Part shown: positions 7,715 through 15,180 of the stretch, piece by piece
How the letters are laid out: each line of letters opens with the position of its first letter
How positions within the stretch are numbered: position 1 is the first letter of the stretch
Assembly (NCBI GenBank): GCA_023664485.1
Contig: JAMPFK010000012.1
Coordinates: forward strand, 1 to 64,000
DNA: 64,000 nt
Direction: 5' to 3'
Source of the DNA: Bacteroides fragilis
GTDB lineage: Bacteria; Bacillota; Clostridia; Lachnospirales; Lachnospiraceae
Program-made: the position numbers and the translations under genes
The notes under the pieces: generated by a model
What the model was told of the DNA's origin: nothing
Seen by the model: only the letters and a program-made list of their open reading frames with translations
The model's database searches: none

Positions 7715-8477
7715 AGCGGGAAAGAATGTTTCCAAACCCGCTTACCGCCGCCCCGAATGCCAAAACGAAAACCAGAACGGCGCACGGCAGGAACGGGAAC
7801 AGTTCGAAATGGCTGTGAACGCCGCCTGCGGTAAAATCATGCAGAGAACAGGAGACCAGGTAGCCGCTGTAACAATAGGGATAGACGATCCAAAGAGGCG
7901 TATTTGCTATCAGCACGCCTGGGATAACGAGGAGCAGGTTCAGGCCTGTGGACAGCAGCGGCTTCTCGAACAGCACCGTGACCGCCCATATGACCGCCGC
8001 GGCTGGGAGCACGGTAAGGAACAGCCCGGCGCACCATTTTAACAAATACATGGCCGGAAGCGCTTCCGTGATTCCCGCGCCGCTTACGGCGATCGACCCC
8101 GATATCGCGAATGCAGTGAAGAAAACGACCGTTTCCATCAGCAGATAAAACAGCAGAATACAAAATTTGGCGGCGGAAAGCGCGCGGCGGCTGACGGGCA
8201 GGGTTAACATCTTTAAGATTCCATGATTTCCCGTTTCCCGTCCTTCGATCATCGTGCAGACGACGATCATGCTGAAGGGAAGCAGATAGTAGGCGTAGAC
8301 GAGCGCGCTTTGGATGAACATGGCCGCCCATGCGTTCGTATATTCCGGGGAAAAATAGCTGCGCAGATTAGCGGCGCCGGAAGCTGCGACCAACAGTGGG
8401 ACGAGAAAAATCAGCGGGACGATCCGGCTTCGTTTTACTTTCAAAAATTCAATTTTAAGCAATTCTGAAAAATTCAT
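7701..8477 (-). CDS. Lantibiotic-immunity-type ABC permease, second subunit
   Basis: The protein has 258 residues with about six membrane helices and starts MNFSELLKIEFLKVKRSR, a pattern shared by NisE/NisG-like and MutE/MutG-like permeases. A start 12 nt upstream is possible, but it would sit against the AAAGG binding site. It lies downstream of another permease and the ATPase on the same strand, giving the ATPase-permease-permease order of LanFEG immunity exporters, which expel antimicrobial peptides from the membrane. Between the two permeases lies a dispersed hairpin repeat (8478-8560). Confidence 0.8.
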   Translation of the reverse strand: MNFSELLKIEFLKVKRSRIVPLIFLVPLLVAASGAANLRSYFSPEYTNAWAAMFIQSALVYAYYLLPFSMIVVCTMIEGRETGNHGILKMLTLPVSRRALSAAKFCILLFYLLMETVVFFTAFAISGSIAVSGAGITEALPAMYLLKWCAGLFLTVLPAAAVIWAVTVLFEKPLLSTGLNLLLVIPGVLIANTPLWIVYPYCYSGYLVSCSLHDFTAGGVHSHFELFPFLPCAVLVFVLAFGAAVSGFGNILSRFRQS

Positions 8478-8560
8478 ATAAATAACCATTCCTTTCTCTC
8501 AGCTTGTGATATTTGCTGCCTCAAGGCACAAATTCACCTGTGAAAAATTTATTTTTCACA
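8478..8560 (-). repeat. Dispersed hairpin-RBS repeat, copy E (between the two permeases)
   Basis: Read on the minus strand it starts with arms TGTGAAAAAT and ATTTTTCACA around AA, the same 22-bp palindrome as at 18330-18351. It goes on with TTTGTGCCTTGAGGC and ends AAGCTGAGAGAAAGGAATGG just before the permease ATG at 8477. It interrupts what should be a tight three-gene operon and supplies the ribosome binding site of the last gene. Confidence 0.75.
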
Positions 8561-8573
8561 GTAGTTCCTCCTG

Positions 8574-9299
8574 CTATTCATATCGTAGGTTTTTGGCGGC
8601 CCAGAGCCCGGCAAAAAGGAAAATGGCCGTTTCGCTCAAAGATACGATGACGACCGTAATATCCGGCTGCGCGTTCATAGCGGCGGCTGGTCTTAGCATG
8701 AGCACGAACGGGTGCAGCATGAACAGCGAAACGTCCGGCATGGTGAGCGCCATACCGCTTAGAAATCCCGCTACGCCGATGCCGAGCGGTACCCATAGAT
8801 TGGGGAACCGCGAGGATACCAGAATCATAAAAGACAATACGGGCATCGACGTTATGAAGGAATATCCGGCAAAGGACAGAAACGTTTTCAGATCAAAGGT
8901 ACCCTGCGGTAAGTCCGTTATCCCGATCCTGGCAAGGGCCAGATCCTGAAAGCCTGCAGCGGCCAGAAAGAGGAAGGTTAAGATCAGGAACTTGCAGAAA
9001 TACACCGCTGGAACGCTTATGGGCATCAGGTACATTTTTTTCAGCGCGTTTCCCCTGAATTCCATATGATAGCTCATACAGGCGGCGACGATGAGACCGA
9101 ACATATTTAAGACTGCGATCATGCCGTAGACCTGCGTGAGCAGGATATCCACAGGAGCAGGCGGCAGGCTCAAAAGAACATCCTTCCGCACAAGGAAGCT
9201 GGCAGAGGCGTATGCCGCGCCCAGAATGCCGACGGCGGGCAAAAGTGGGAGAATGCCTGTACGTTTTTCTTTCCTGAATTCAATTTCCAGTGTTTTCAT
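8574..9299 (-). CDS. Lantibiotic-immunity-type ABC permease, first subunit
   Basis: This is a 241-residue membrane protein with about six helices. The stretch SFITSMPVLSFMILVSSRF followed by W-V-P-L-G-I-G-V-A-G is typical of the EpiE/MutG-type permeases of antimicrobial peptide immunity. Its ATG overlaps the stop of the ATPase gene (ATGA at 9296-9299), so translation is coupled. It would form the channel with the 7701-8477 permease and be driven by the ATPase. Confidence 0.85.
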   Translation of the reverse strand: MKTLEIEFRKEKRTGILPLLPAVGILGAAYASASFLVRKDVLLSLPPAPVDILLTQVYGMIAVLNMFGLIVAACMSYHMEFRGNALKKMYLMPISVPAVYFCKFLILTFLFLAAAGFQDLALARIGITDLPQGTFDLKTFLSFAGYSFITSMPVLSFMILVSSRFPNLWVPLGIGVAGFLSGMALTMPDVSLFMLHPFVLMLRPAAAMNAQPDITVVIVSLSETAIFLFAGLWAAKNLRYE

Positions 9300-10075
9300 C
9301 GCTTTGCCCCCTGCTTTCTGCCGGCGTTGTCTTTTTCGATCATGGACAGGAACACTGCTTCCAGATTGGCGCTGTCCCGGCCGTTTTCCGAAAAAACGGA
9401 TTGCAGCGCGCTTTGCCGTAATTCGTCCAGACTGCCTTCGAACAACAGCTGTCCGTGATTGAGGATGCCGATATCTTCTGCCATTAATTCGATTTCAGAC
9501 AGCATATGAGAGGAAATCAGGATCGTGCAGTCGTAAAGACCGGGCAGCGACTTGATCAGACAGCGTATTTCATGTATGCCGGACGGATCGAGCCCGTTGG
9601 TCGGTTCATCTAAAATCAGGATGGGCGGTCTGCCAATTATTGCTCCGGCAAGCCCTAACCTCTGCTTCATGCCGAGAGAATATTTTCCGGCAGGACGGCC
9701 GCCGGATTCTGAAAGGCCGACAAGCTCCAGCGCGTCCTCTATGGAGCTTTCGGGAAGCCCCAGAATGCGGCGGATGATATCGAGGTTTTCCCGGCCTGTC
9801 AGATTGGCATAAAAAGAAGGCGATTCGATAAAAGAACCGACTTTTTTCAGAATGGAGAGGCGGTCATGCGGAAAGCGCATTCCGTCGATGGTAAAGCCGC
9901 CCTTTGTGGGAGCGGTCAGTCCCAGAAGCATTTTCATGGTAGTGGATTTTCCGGCTCCGTTCGGGCCGAGAAAGCCGTAAATGCTGCCTTTCCGAACGTG
10001 CAGGGAAACATTGTCCACGGCGGTAAAGGATTTGTATTTTTTGGTCAGCTGTTGTGTTGCGATCATGTAGTCCAT
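9296..10075 (-). CDS. Lantibiotic-protection-type ABC transporter ATP-binding protein
   Basis: The 259-residue ATPase has Walker A GPNGAGKSTTMKM, the IESPSFYANLTGRENL segment characteristic of the NisF/SpaF/MutF group, signature YSLGMKQRLGLA, Walker B PILILDEPTNGLDPSG and H-loop SSHMLSEIE. With the two downstream permeases it should pump lantibiotics or similar peptides (for example bacitracin- or nisin-like compounds) off the membrane. It is divergent from a response regulator and kinase pair, the usual arrangement for induction by the drug. No bacteriocin structural or modification genes are nearby, so it is probably a stand-alone resistance locus. Confidence 0.9.
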   Translation of the reverse strand: MDYMIATQQLTKKYKSFTAVDNVSLHVRKGSIYGFLGPNGAGKSTTMKMLLGLTAPTKGGFTIDGMRFPHDRLSILKKVGSFIESPSFYANLTGRENLDIIRRILGLPESSIEDALELVGLSESGGRPAGKYSLGMKQRLGLAGAIIGRPPILILDEPTNGLDPSGIHEIRCLIKSLPGLYDCTILISSHMLSEIELMAEDIGILNHGQLLFEGSLDELRQSALQSVFSENGRDSANLEAVFLSMIEKDNAGRKQGAKR

Positions 10076-10141
10076 AGAAACTTTCCTTTCTTTGTTTTTT
10101 TTTATGATATCAGTCCAATCTTACGACAGCGTTTCCACAGC

Positions 10142-10159
10142 CTTACATCTTCCTTACAT
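10142..10159. promoter_or_regulatory. Direct repeat in the divergent spacer, candidate response-regulator operator
   Basis: CTTACAT occurs at 10142-10148 and again at 10153-10159, one helical turn (11 bp) apart. It lies in the 150-bp spacer between the immunity ABC operon (left) and the two-component system (right). OmpR/PhoB-type regulators bind such direct repeats. The assignment to the regulator at 10226 is inference. Confidence 0.45.
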
Positions 10160-10225
10160 TTTCTGAAATTCTGCAAAAAAGAAAGCATGATGTGATAAGA
10201 TGGAAGCGTGGAAGGAGACGGTGCG

Positions 10226-10930
10226 ATGAAGAACGATTATTTATTGAAAAAACAAATCCTGCTGGTCGATGACGAACAGGCGCTTTTGGATATGCTCCGG
10301 TCGATTCTGGCCGCATATGGATTTCAGAAGATAACGACTGCAAAAAGTATGAAGGAGGCCATTGCGGAAGCTGAAAAATGCCGTCCGGAGCTGGCGGTGC
10401 TCGATGTAATGCTTCCGGATGGGAATGGTTTTGATTTGATGAAATGCCTGAGGCATGGTGGCGATTACCCTGTTCTTTTTCTGACGGCCCGCGGCGAGGA
10501 TGACGATAAATTGAAAGGACTCGGCCTGGGGGCTGATGATTATATCGCAAAGCCCTTTTTACCGGAGGAGCTTTTATTCCGTATTATGGCGGTCCTGCGA
10601 AGAAGCTATAAGGAAGAAGACCCGGTCGTGCAGCTGCGGGACAGCCGGATCGACTTTTCGCGTGCAGAGGTCATAAAGGATAACGAACATATTCCTTTGA
10701 CGGCAAAAGAACATCGTCTGCTTTCCGTTCTGTATCGGAACGCGGGACGCATTGTTACGATTGACGCCTTATGCGAAGCCGCGTGGGGCGATAATCCATT
10801 CGGATATGAAAACTCCTTAATGGCGCATATACGCCGTATCAGAGAAAAAATTGAAGCAAATCCCTCGCAGCCGGTTTCGCTGGTTACAGTCAGGGGGCTG
10901 GGTTATAAGCTGAATGTGGAGGGAAAATGA
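10226..10930 (+). CDS. OmpR-family response regulator
   Basis: From the ATG at 10226, 8 nt behind GAAGGAG, the protein has 234 residues. A receiver domain (about 8-122) has the acidic pair VDDE, phosphoacceptor D60 in AVLDVMLPDG, the conserved Thr in LTARGEDDD and Lys in AKPF. A winged-helix domain (about 135-232) ends in SLVTVRGLGYKL, the OmpR/PhoB hallmark. It should be phosphorylated by the kinase that starts 1 nt after its stop, and probably controls the divergent immunity exporter, as in NisR- or BceR-like systems. Confidence 0.92.
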   Translation: MKNDYLLKKQILLVDDEQALLDMLRSILAAYGFQKITTAKSMKEAIAEAEKCRPELAVLDVMLPDGNGFDLMKCLRHGGDYPVLFLTARGEDDDKLKGLGLGADDYIAKPFLPEELLFRIMAVLRRSYKEEDPVVQLRDSRIDFSRAEVIKDNEHIPLTAKEHRLLSVLYRNAGRIVTIDALCEAAWGDNPFGYENSLMAHIRRIREKIEANPSQPVSLVTVRGLGYKLNVEGK

Positions 10931-10931
10931 T

Positions 10932-12338
10932 ATGAAAAGCGTGCCAAAACTGATACGCCGTTTTATCGGAATTGTGATCCTGAGCTTTCTGCTGCTCATT
11001 CTGTTGAATATCGTTCTTTATGCGGTTATTTTTATGAAAAACAGGCCGTCCGTTTCCGCATGGGATACCGCGGATAAAACTGCTTCGGCATTACAAAAAA
11101 AGAACGATTGTTATTTTTTGCCCGGCGATATGGAGAAGGAACTGGAAACGCAGGATATCTGGGCTGTTCTCATCGATGAGGATACGCATCGGGTCGTATG
11201 GCGGACGGACAATCTGCCGGACGGCGTTCCCATGCGGTATACCCTGTCCGATATCGCGCTGCTGACGCGCGGTTATATAGACGGCTATCCTGCTTTTACG
11301 GGAAAAGCCGAAAGCGGGCTGCTGGTGCTTGGGTATCCCAGGGACAGCTACTGGAAGCTTACGCGGGCGAACTGGGATTATGATTTTATCAGAAACCTCC
11401 CGAAAAACGCGGCCGTCGTTTCAGCGGTCAATCTCGTGCTGATCTTCCTGATTTATATTGCGGCGAACGCAGGATTGATGCGCGCCGTTAAGCCGGTGGC
11501 AAACGGAATAAAAGATTTATCGGGCGGCATGCCCGTTTTGGTAAAAGAAAAAGGCGTGTTGTCCGAATTGGCGGAAAGTATCAATAAAACGTCCGAAATT
11601 CTGCAGGAACAGGCGGCACGGCTGCGCAGGCGGGAAATGGCAAGAGCGAACTGGATTACCGGCGTTTCCCATGACATCAGGACGCCGTTGTCAATGATAA
11701 TGGGGTATGCGGGACAGCTGGAGAATTCCGGGCGGCTTTCCGAAACGGAGCGTAAGCAGGCGGCGGTCATCGTAAGGCAGAGCAGGCGGCTCCGGGCTCT
11801 GATTAACGATCTCAATCTCGCTTCCAAACTGGAATATGATATGCAGCCGGTTAGAAAAAAGCCGGAAAATGCGGTGGCCATCGTCCGGCAGGTGGTTGTG
11901 GATTTTATGAATCTGGCTCTCGACGACAGGTTTCCGATGATATGGGAGACCGATGAACGCCTGTCCGTCTGCTGTATTTTGGCAGACCGGGGACTGCTGA
12001 AGCGTGCGGTCTCAAATCTGCTTCAAAATAGCATCGATCACAACGAAAACGGCTGTGAGATCCATGTGTCCGTTCAGGAGGATAGCGATACCTGTACGAT
12101 CTGCGTCGAGGACAGCGGCGCAGGGGGGACGGACGAACTGATCGGGAAACTGAACCATGCCCCGCATTATATGGTCTGTGATGCCGATACAGCGGAACAG
12201 CGGCATGGGCTGGGCCTGCTGATCGTGAAACAGATTATGGACAGCCATAATGGGAAGCTCCTGATAGGCCGCAGCGAATATGGCGGCCTTAAAGCCAGGC
12301 TGAGGATACCGAAAAAGGAATATATACTTAACATATAG
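10932..12338 (+). CDS. Sensor histidine kinase of the immunity locus
   Basis: The protein has 468 residues from the ATG at 10932, behind GGAGG. Membrane helices at about 11-34 and 158-180 flank an extracellular domain of about 120 residues. The H-box is GVSHDIRTPLSMIMGY with the phosphorylated His at 247. The N box is LLQNSIDHNENG, G1 is VEDSGAGG and G2 is HGLGLLIVKQIMDSHNG. The sizeable outer domain suggests direct ligand sensing, as in NisK-like kinases, rather than the short-loop BceS type. It forms an operon with the upstream regulator and is next to the candidate target transporter. Confidence 0.9.
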   Translation: MKSVPKLIRRFIGIVILSFLLLILLNIVLYAVIFMKNRPSVSAWDTADKTASALQKKNDCYFLPGDMEKELETQDIWAVLIDEDTHRVVWRTDNLPDGVPMRYTLSDIALLTRGYIDGYPAFTGKAESGLLVLGYPRDSYWKLTRANWDYDFIRNLPKNAAVVSAVNLVLIFLIYIAANAGLMRAVKPVANGIKDLSGGMPVLVKEKGVLSELAESINKTSEILQEQAARLRRREMARANWITGVSHDIRTPLSMIMGYAGQLENSGRLSETERKQAAVIVRQSRRLRALINDLNLASKLEYDMQPVRKKPENAVAIVRQVVVDFMNLALDDRFPMIWETDERLSVCCILADRGLLKRAVSNLLQNSIDHNENGCEIHVSVQEDSDTCTICVEDSGAGGTDELIGKLNHAPHYMVCDADTAEQRHGLGLLIVKQIMDSHNGKLLIGRSEYGGLKARLRIPKKEYILNI

Positions 12339-12396
12339 TTTAATCTGATATTTTATGTAAGATGAATGGCGAAAGCGGAGAAGGGAGAGGAAGAAG

Positions 12397-13194
12397 ATGA
12401 CAGAAGCGGCCGATAAAGAAATATTACGGTTAAAGAACCGCCTGAAGGAGCTGGCGGACAAATCCTGCAACAGGGGAATTTATACTTATACGCCTTTTTT
12501 GAGCCTGTCACAGCAGCAGGTTTTTCATGAGCTGAAGAAAGAGCTTTCCTATGCCGGGTATGGCGCGGAAGGGGGCGCGCCTGCCTGCGAGCGGAAAATG
12601 ATTCGTTTCGGCAGTCCGGAAGCGCTGGGGTACGATGAGGAATATCCGATCGCGGCTATAGAAATGCGGCCCGTTATGCCCAGGTTCGCGGATACGCTGA
12701 CGCACCGGGATTTTCTCGGCGCGCTCATGAATCTGGGAATCGAGCGCAGCACACTGGGAGATATTTTCGTACAGGAGCAGTACGGCGTCCTGTTCTGTCA
12801 GCAGAGCATCGTCCCGTATCTGCTGGAAAATCTGCGCCAGGTTAAGCATACCGGTATGAACTGCCGGATTGTTGAAGGCGGGATCGCATTACAGAGCGCA
12901 GAGCCGGAAAAAATAACCGTAACAGTTTCTTCCGCAAGGATTGACAGCGTTATCGCAAAGATTTATCATATTTCAAGAAGCCAGAGCCTTACGCTGTTTG
13001 GCGCAGGCCGGATTTTTGTCAACGGGATCATGATAGAGAATAACGGCTATCAGCTGAAAAAGGAAGATGCGGTGACGGTGCGGGGCTATGGAAAATTCCT
13101 GTACTATGGACAGGCGGGGGAGACAAAGAAGGGAAAGGAAAAAGTGTCTGTCGGCGTTTTTGGGCAGGGACGCCGGGGAAAGCCTGTGTCATGA
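12397..13194 (+). CDS. YlmH-like S4-domain RNA-binding protein
   Basis: The 265-residue protein starts behind GGGAGAGG. Its N-terminal two thirds match the YlmH N-domain (FLSLSQQQ, an extended IAAIEMRPVMPRFAD motif, HRDFLGALMNLGIERSTLGDI). An S4 RNA-binding domain lies at about 180-245 (RIDSVIAKIYHISRSQSLTLF, GRIFVNGIMIENNGYQLKKED). YlmH proteins act in ribosome rescue and quality control in Firmicutes and usually sit in the divIVA/sepF cluster, which is not the case here. The gene stands alone, with no clear partner. Confidence 0.85.
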   Translation: MTEAADKEILRLKNRLKELADKSCNRGIYTYTPFLSLSQQQVFHELKKELSYAGYGAEGGAPACERKMIRFGSPEALGYDEEYPIAAIEMRPVMPRFADTLTHRDFLGALMNLGIERSTLGDIFVQEQYGVLFCQQSIVPYLLENLRQVKHTGMNCRIVEGGIALQSAEPEKITVTVSSARIDSVIAKIYHISRSQSLTLFGAGRIFVNGIMIENNGYQLKKEDAVTVRGYGKFLYYGQAGETKKGKEKVSVGVFGQGRRGKPVS

Positions 13195-13225
13195 AGGATA
13201 AAAAGATATAAGGGGCAGGTTTCAA

Positions 13226-14140
13226 ATGTTTCACTACAAAATGGTTCATTGGTTATTCTTTTTTTACACTTATTGCTTTTTAGGATGGTGTTTTGAGTCC
13301 GCTTTCGTTTCGATCCGAACGCATAAGCTCGTCAACCGCGGATTTATGAGAGGGCCTTTTTTACCGATTTATGGAAGCGGTGCGATCATGATGTATGTTG
13401 TTTCCATGCCTTTTCAGGACAATCTTGTATTGACTTATCTGGCGGGCTGTGTCGGCGCAACGGCGCTGGAATATATAACAGGCGTTCTTATGGAAACGCT
13501 GTTCCATATCCGGTATTGGGATTATTCTGACAAAAAGTTTAATTTTCAGGGGCATATCTGCCTGAGCTCAACGCTCGCCTGGGGATTTTTCACCATTTTG
13601 ATGACGCGGGTGATCCACAGGCCGATCGAGCGGTTCGTCATGGGAATTCCGGGAAATATCCTGTATTATACAGCCTTTCTTTTGACGGTCTGCATCGCGG
13701 CGGATTTCGCGCTTTCCTTTAAAACAGCGCTGGATTTGCGGAATATCCTGGCGAAGATGCAGCGGGCAAAAGAAGAACTGGAGCGTATGCAGAGGAGGCT
13801 GGATATCATTATTGCCTTTAGCAATGAGGAAAAGGCGCAGAAGCAGCAGGAGCGTGAGCTGCGGGCCGGCGAGCTTGTCGAAAGCCTGGGACAGCGGTTT
13901 ATGAGCATCAGGGAGACGATCCAGCGGACGCCCGGTGCCTATGTGGACAGTGTGCGGGATGAAATTGCGGAGCTTCGCGCCCGTTATAATATCTATATGG
14001 AAAACCGGAGAAACTACAGAGAGATGCTGGATTTCTATAAACGGGATATGATTCGGAACAATCCGACGATGCGGTCCGGAAAATTTAAAGATGTCTTCGA
14101 AGAATTAAAAGAGGCGGTCGCAGAGAAAAAGGGTAAATAA
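13226..14140 (+). CDS. CmpB-family membrane protein (putative ABC-transporter type IV) with coiled-coil tail
   Basis: The 304-residue protein has about five hydrophobic segments in residues 1-165 with the FLGWCFES and NRGFMRGPFLPIYGSG motifs of the CmpB family (PF06541). A long charged coiled coil follows at about 170-225 (AKMQRAKEELERMQRR). The family is annotated as a putative transporter component, but its biochemical role is unclear. The C-terminal part faces the cytoplasm by the charge pattern. The last codons form one arm of a terminator shared with the convergent PHP gene. Confidence 0.75.
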   Translation: MFHYKMVHWLFFFYTYCFLGWCFESAFVSIRTHKLVNRGFMRGPFLPIYGSGAIMMYVVSMPFQDNLVLTYLAGCVGATALEYITGVLMETLFHIRYWDYSDKKFNFQGHICLSSTLAWGFFTILMTRVIHRPIERFVMGIPGNILYYTAFLLTVCIAADFALSFKTALDLRNILAKMQRAKEELERMQRRLDIIIAFSNEEKAQKQQERELRAGELVESLGQRFMSIRETIQRTPGAYVDSVRDEIAELRARYNIYMENRRNYREMLDFYKRDMIRNNPTMRSGKFKDVFEELKEAVAEKKGK

Positions 14141-14156
14141 CTTCTGTTATTTACCC
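14131..14156. terminator. Bidirectional terminator holding both stop codons
   Basis: GGGTAAATAAC (14131-14141) and GTTATTTACCC (14146-14156) form a perfect 11-bp stem with loop TTCT. An A-rich run lies on the left and a T-rich run on the right, so it works for both strands. The TAA of the plus gene lies in the left arm and the TAA of the minus gene in the right arm. Confidence 0.85.
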
Positions 14157-14939
14157 TGCTTTCTTTTCGCGCAGCGCTAAAGAGAGTTCGAACTTCCGGG
14201 CCCTGTAGCGGAAGGCCGCCAGGAATTTATTATAGAACCAGAACGAGTAGACGAGAATTTTATTGGCTTTTCCCAGCTTATCCTTCGTCGTATGGAGATA
14301 GTGGATGCCGCCGGCGATCGTCGGCCCGGCATTTTTGATATAATGTATCAGCTCCGATTCATTCGTAATATGTTCCTGTAAAATGGTGTAGCCGAGTCCG
14401 ACACAGTCGTCTCTATGGGAATCGCTGCCGCCGAAGCCTGGCAGACGGTATTTCAGGGCAAGGGAAGCAGCGCATTCGTTGGAAATGTCGTCTTCGCAGG
14501 CGTTGAAGGCTTCTATGAAGTCGAATTTCCGAATCAGCCCTTCTTTTAACGCTTTTCCGCGCCGCGTATTGAAGATGCTGAGAAATTTTTCGCCGCAGGG
14601 ATGAGCCGGCCCCAGAATGCCGCCGTAGCGGTGTACGATTTCGATCAGAAGCAGTACCGGAAGCCCTCTTAGCTCCAGCAGCCTGGGGCAGAGTCCGTCT
14701 GGCATGATGACCAGCATATGGCCGGCATCCAGCGTGTCGTATTCGATGCCGCACAGAACGGTAAAATCCGAGGGTTTCCCGTCCAGTTTCCTGTAGCGGC
14801 GGTATGCTTTGTAGGAATTGTGATCGGAAATCAGCATCCCGTCGAATCCTTTTTGTTTCAGGATGGAAATATTGTCAAGGAGAGCGGTCTTTCCGTCGGG
14901 AGAGCCTTCCTTTGTATGACAGTGCATATCCAGTTTCAT
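14151..14939 (-). CDS. PHP-domain metal-dependent hydrolase
   Basis: This 262-residue protein has the PHP metal-binding motifs in order: DMHCHT (about 4-9), ISDHNS (about 37-42), CGIEYDT (about 63-69), GPAHPCG (about 112-118) and GGSDSH (about 169-174). PHP enzymes are phosphoesterases, and this length and pattern fit the YciV/Rnm-like or TrpH-like group, which cuts 3',5'-bisnucleotides or short RNA ends. The precise substrate is not certain. It is convergent with the CmpB gene and divergent from rarA, with AAAGG 10 nt before the ATG. Confidence 0.8.
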   Translation of the reverse strand: MKLDMHCHTKEGSPDGKTALLDNISILKQKGFDGMLISDHNSYKAYRRYRKLDGKPSDFTVLCGIEYDTLDAGHMLVIMPDGLCPRLLELRGLPVLLLIEIVHRYGGILGPAHPCGEKFLSIFNTRRGKALKEGLIRKFDFIEAFNACEDDISNECAASLALKYRLPGFGGSDSHRDDCVGLGYTILQEHITNESELIHYIKNAGPTIAGGIHYLHTTKDKLGKANKILVYSFWFYNKFLAAFRYRARKFELSLALREKKAG

Positions 14940-14985
14940 AGTCGTATTGCCTTTCTTTATTTTATTCTATAGCAAACGACATTGG

Positions 14986-15052
14986 AAATTGCCTTTTCGG
15001 ACTTGTAAAAGCTTACCTATATGGCTTTTGCAAGAGCCGGAAAGAGCAATTT
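14986..15052. repeat. Long imperfect inverted repeat in the PHP-rarA divergent spacer
   Basis: AAATTGC (14986-14992) pairs with GCAATTT (15046-15052) and CTTGTAAAAGC (15002-15012) with GCTTTTGCAAG (15024-15034, one G-T pair). The stretches between also pair mostly (TTTTCGG with CCGGAAA). The whole could fold into one hairpin of about 28 pairs with an 11-nt loop. The two genes here diverge, so no terminator is needed. Confidence 0.6.
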
Positions 15053-15123
15053 GTTATGTCATTTACTATATATAAGAGTATACCAGATTTTTTGAAAAAA
15101 TAATATTGACAATTTTTGTGATG

Positions 15124-15152
15124 CTGGACATTAGAACAAATGTTTGCTAAAA
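15124..15152 (+). promoter_or_regulatory. rarA promoter with a LexA-type box in the spacer
   Basis: TGGACA (15124-15129), a 17-bp spacer and TAAAAT (15147-15152) form a sigma-A promoter. The spacer holds AGAACAAATGTTTG (15132-15145), which fits the Gram-positive SOS box (GAAC, four bases, GTTY). Bound LexA would block the promoter directly. A further TTGACA lies at 15105-15110. Confidence 0.7.
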
Positions 15153-15180
15153 TGATGTATAAAAGAAACGAGGGGTCAAA

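Noticed and set aside
7623..8042. Plus-strand frames across the immunity permease
   Set aside because: They lie opposite a clear membrane protein gene and have no binding site or motif.
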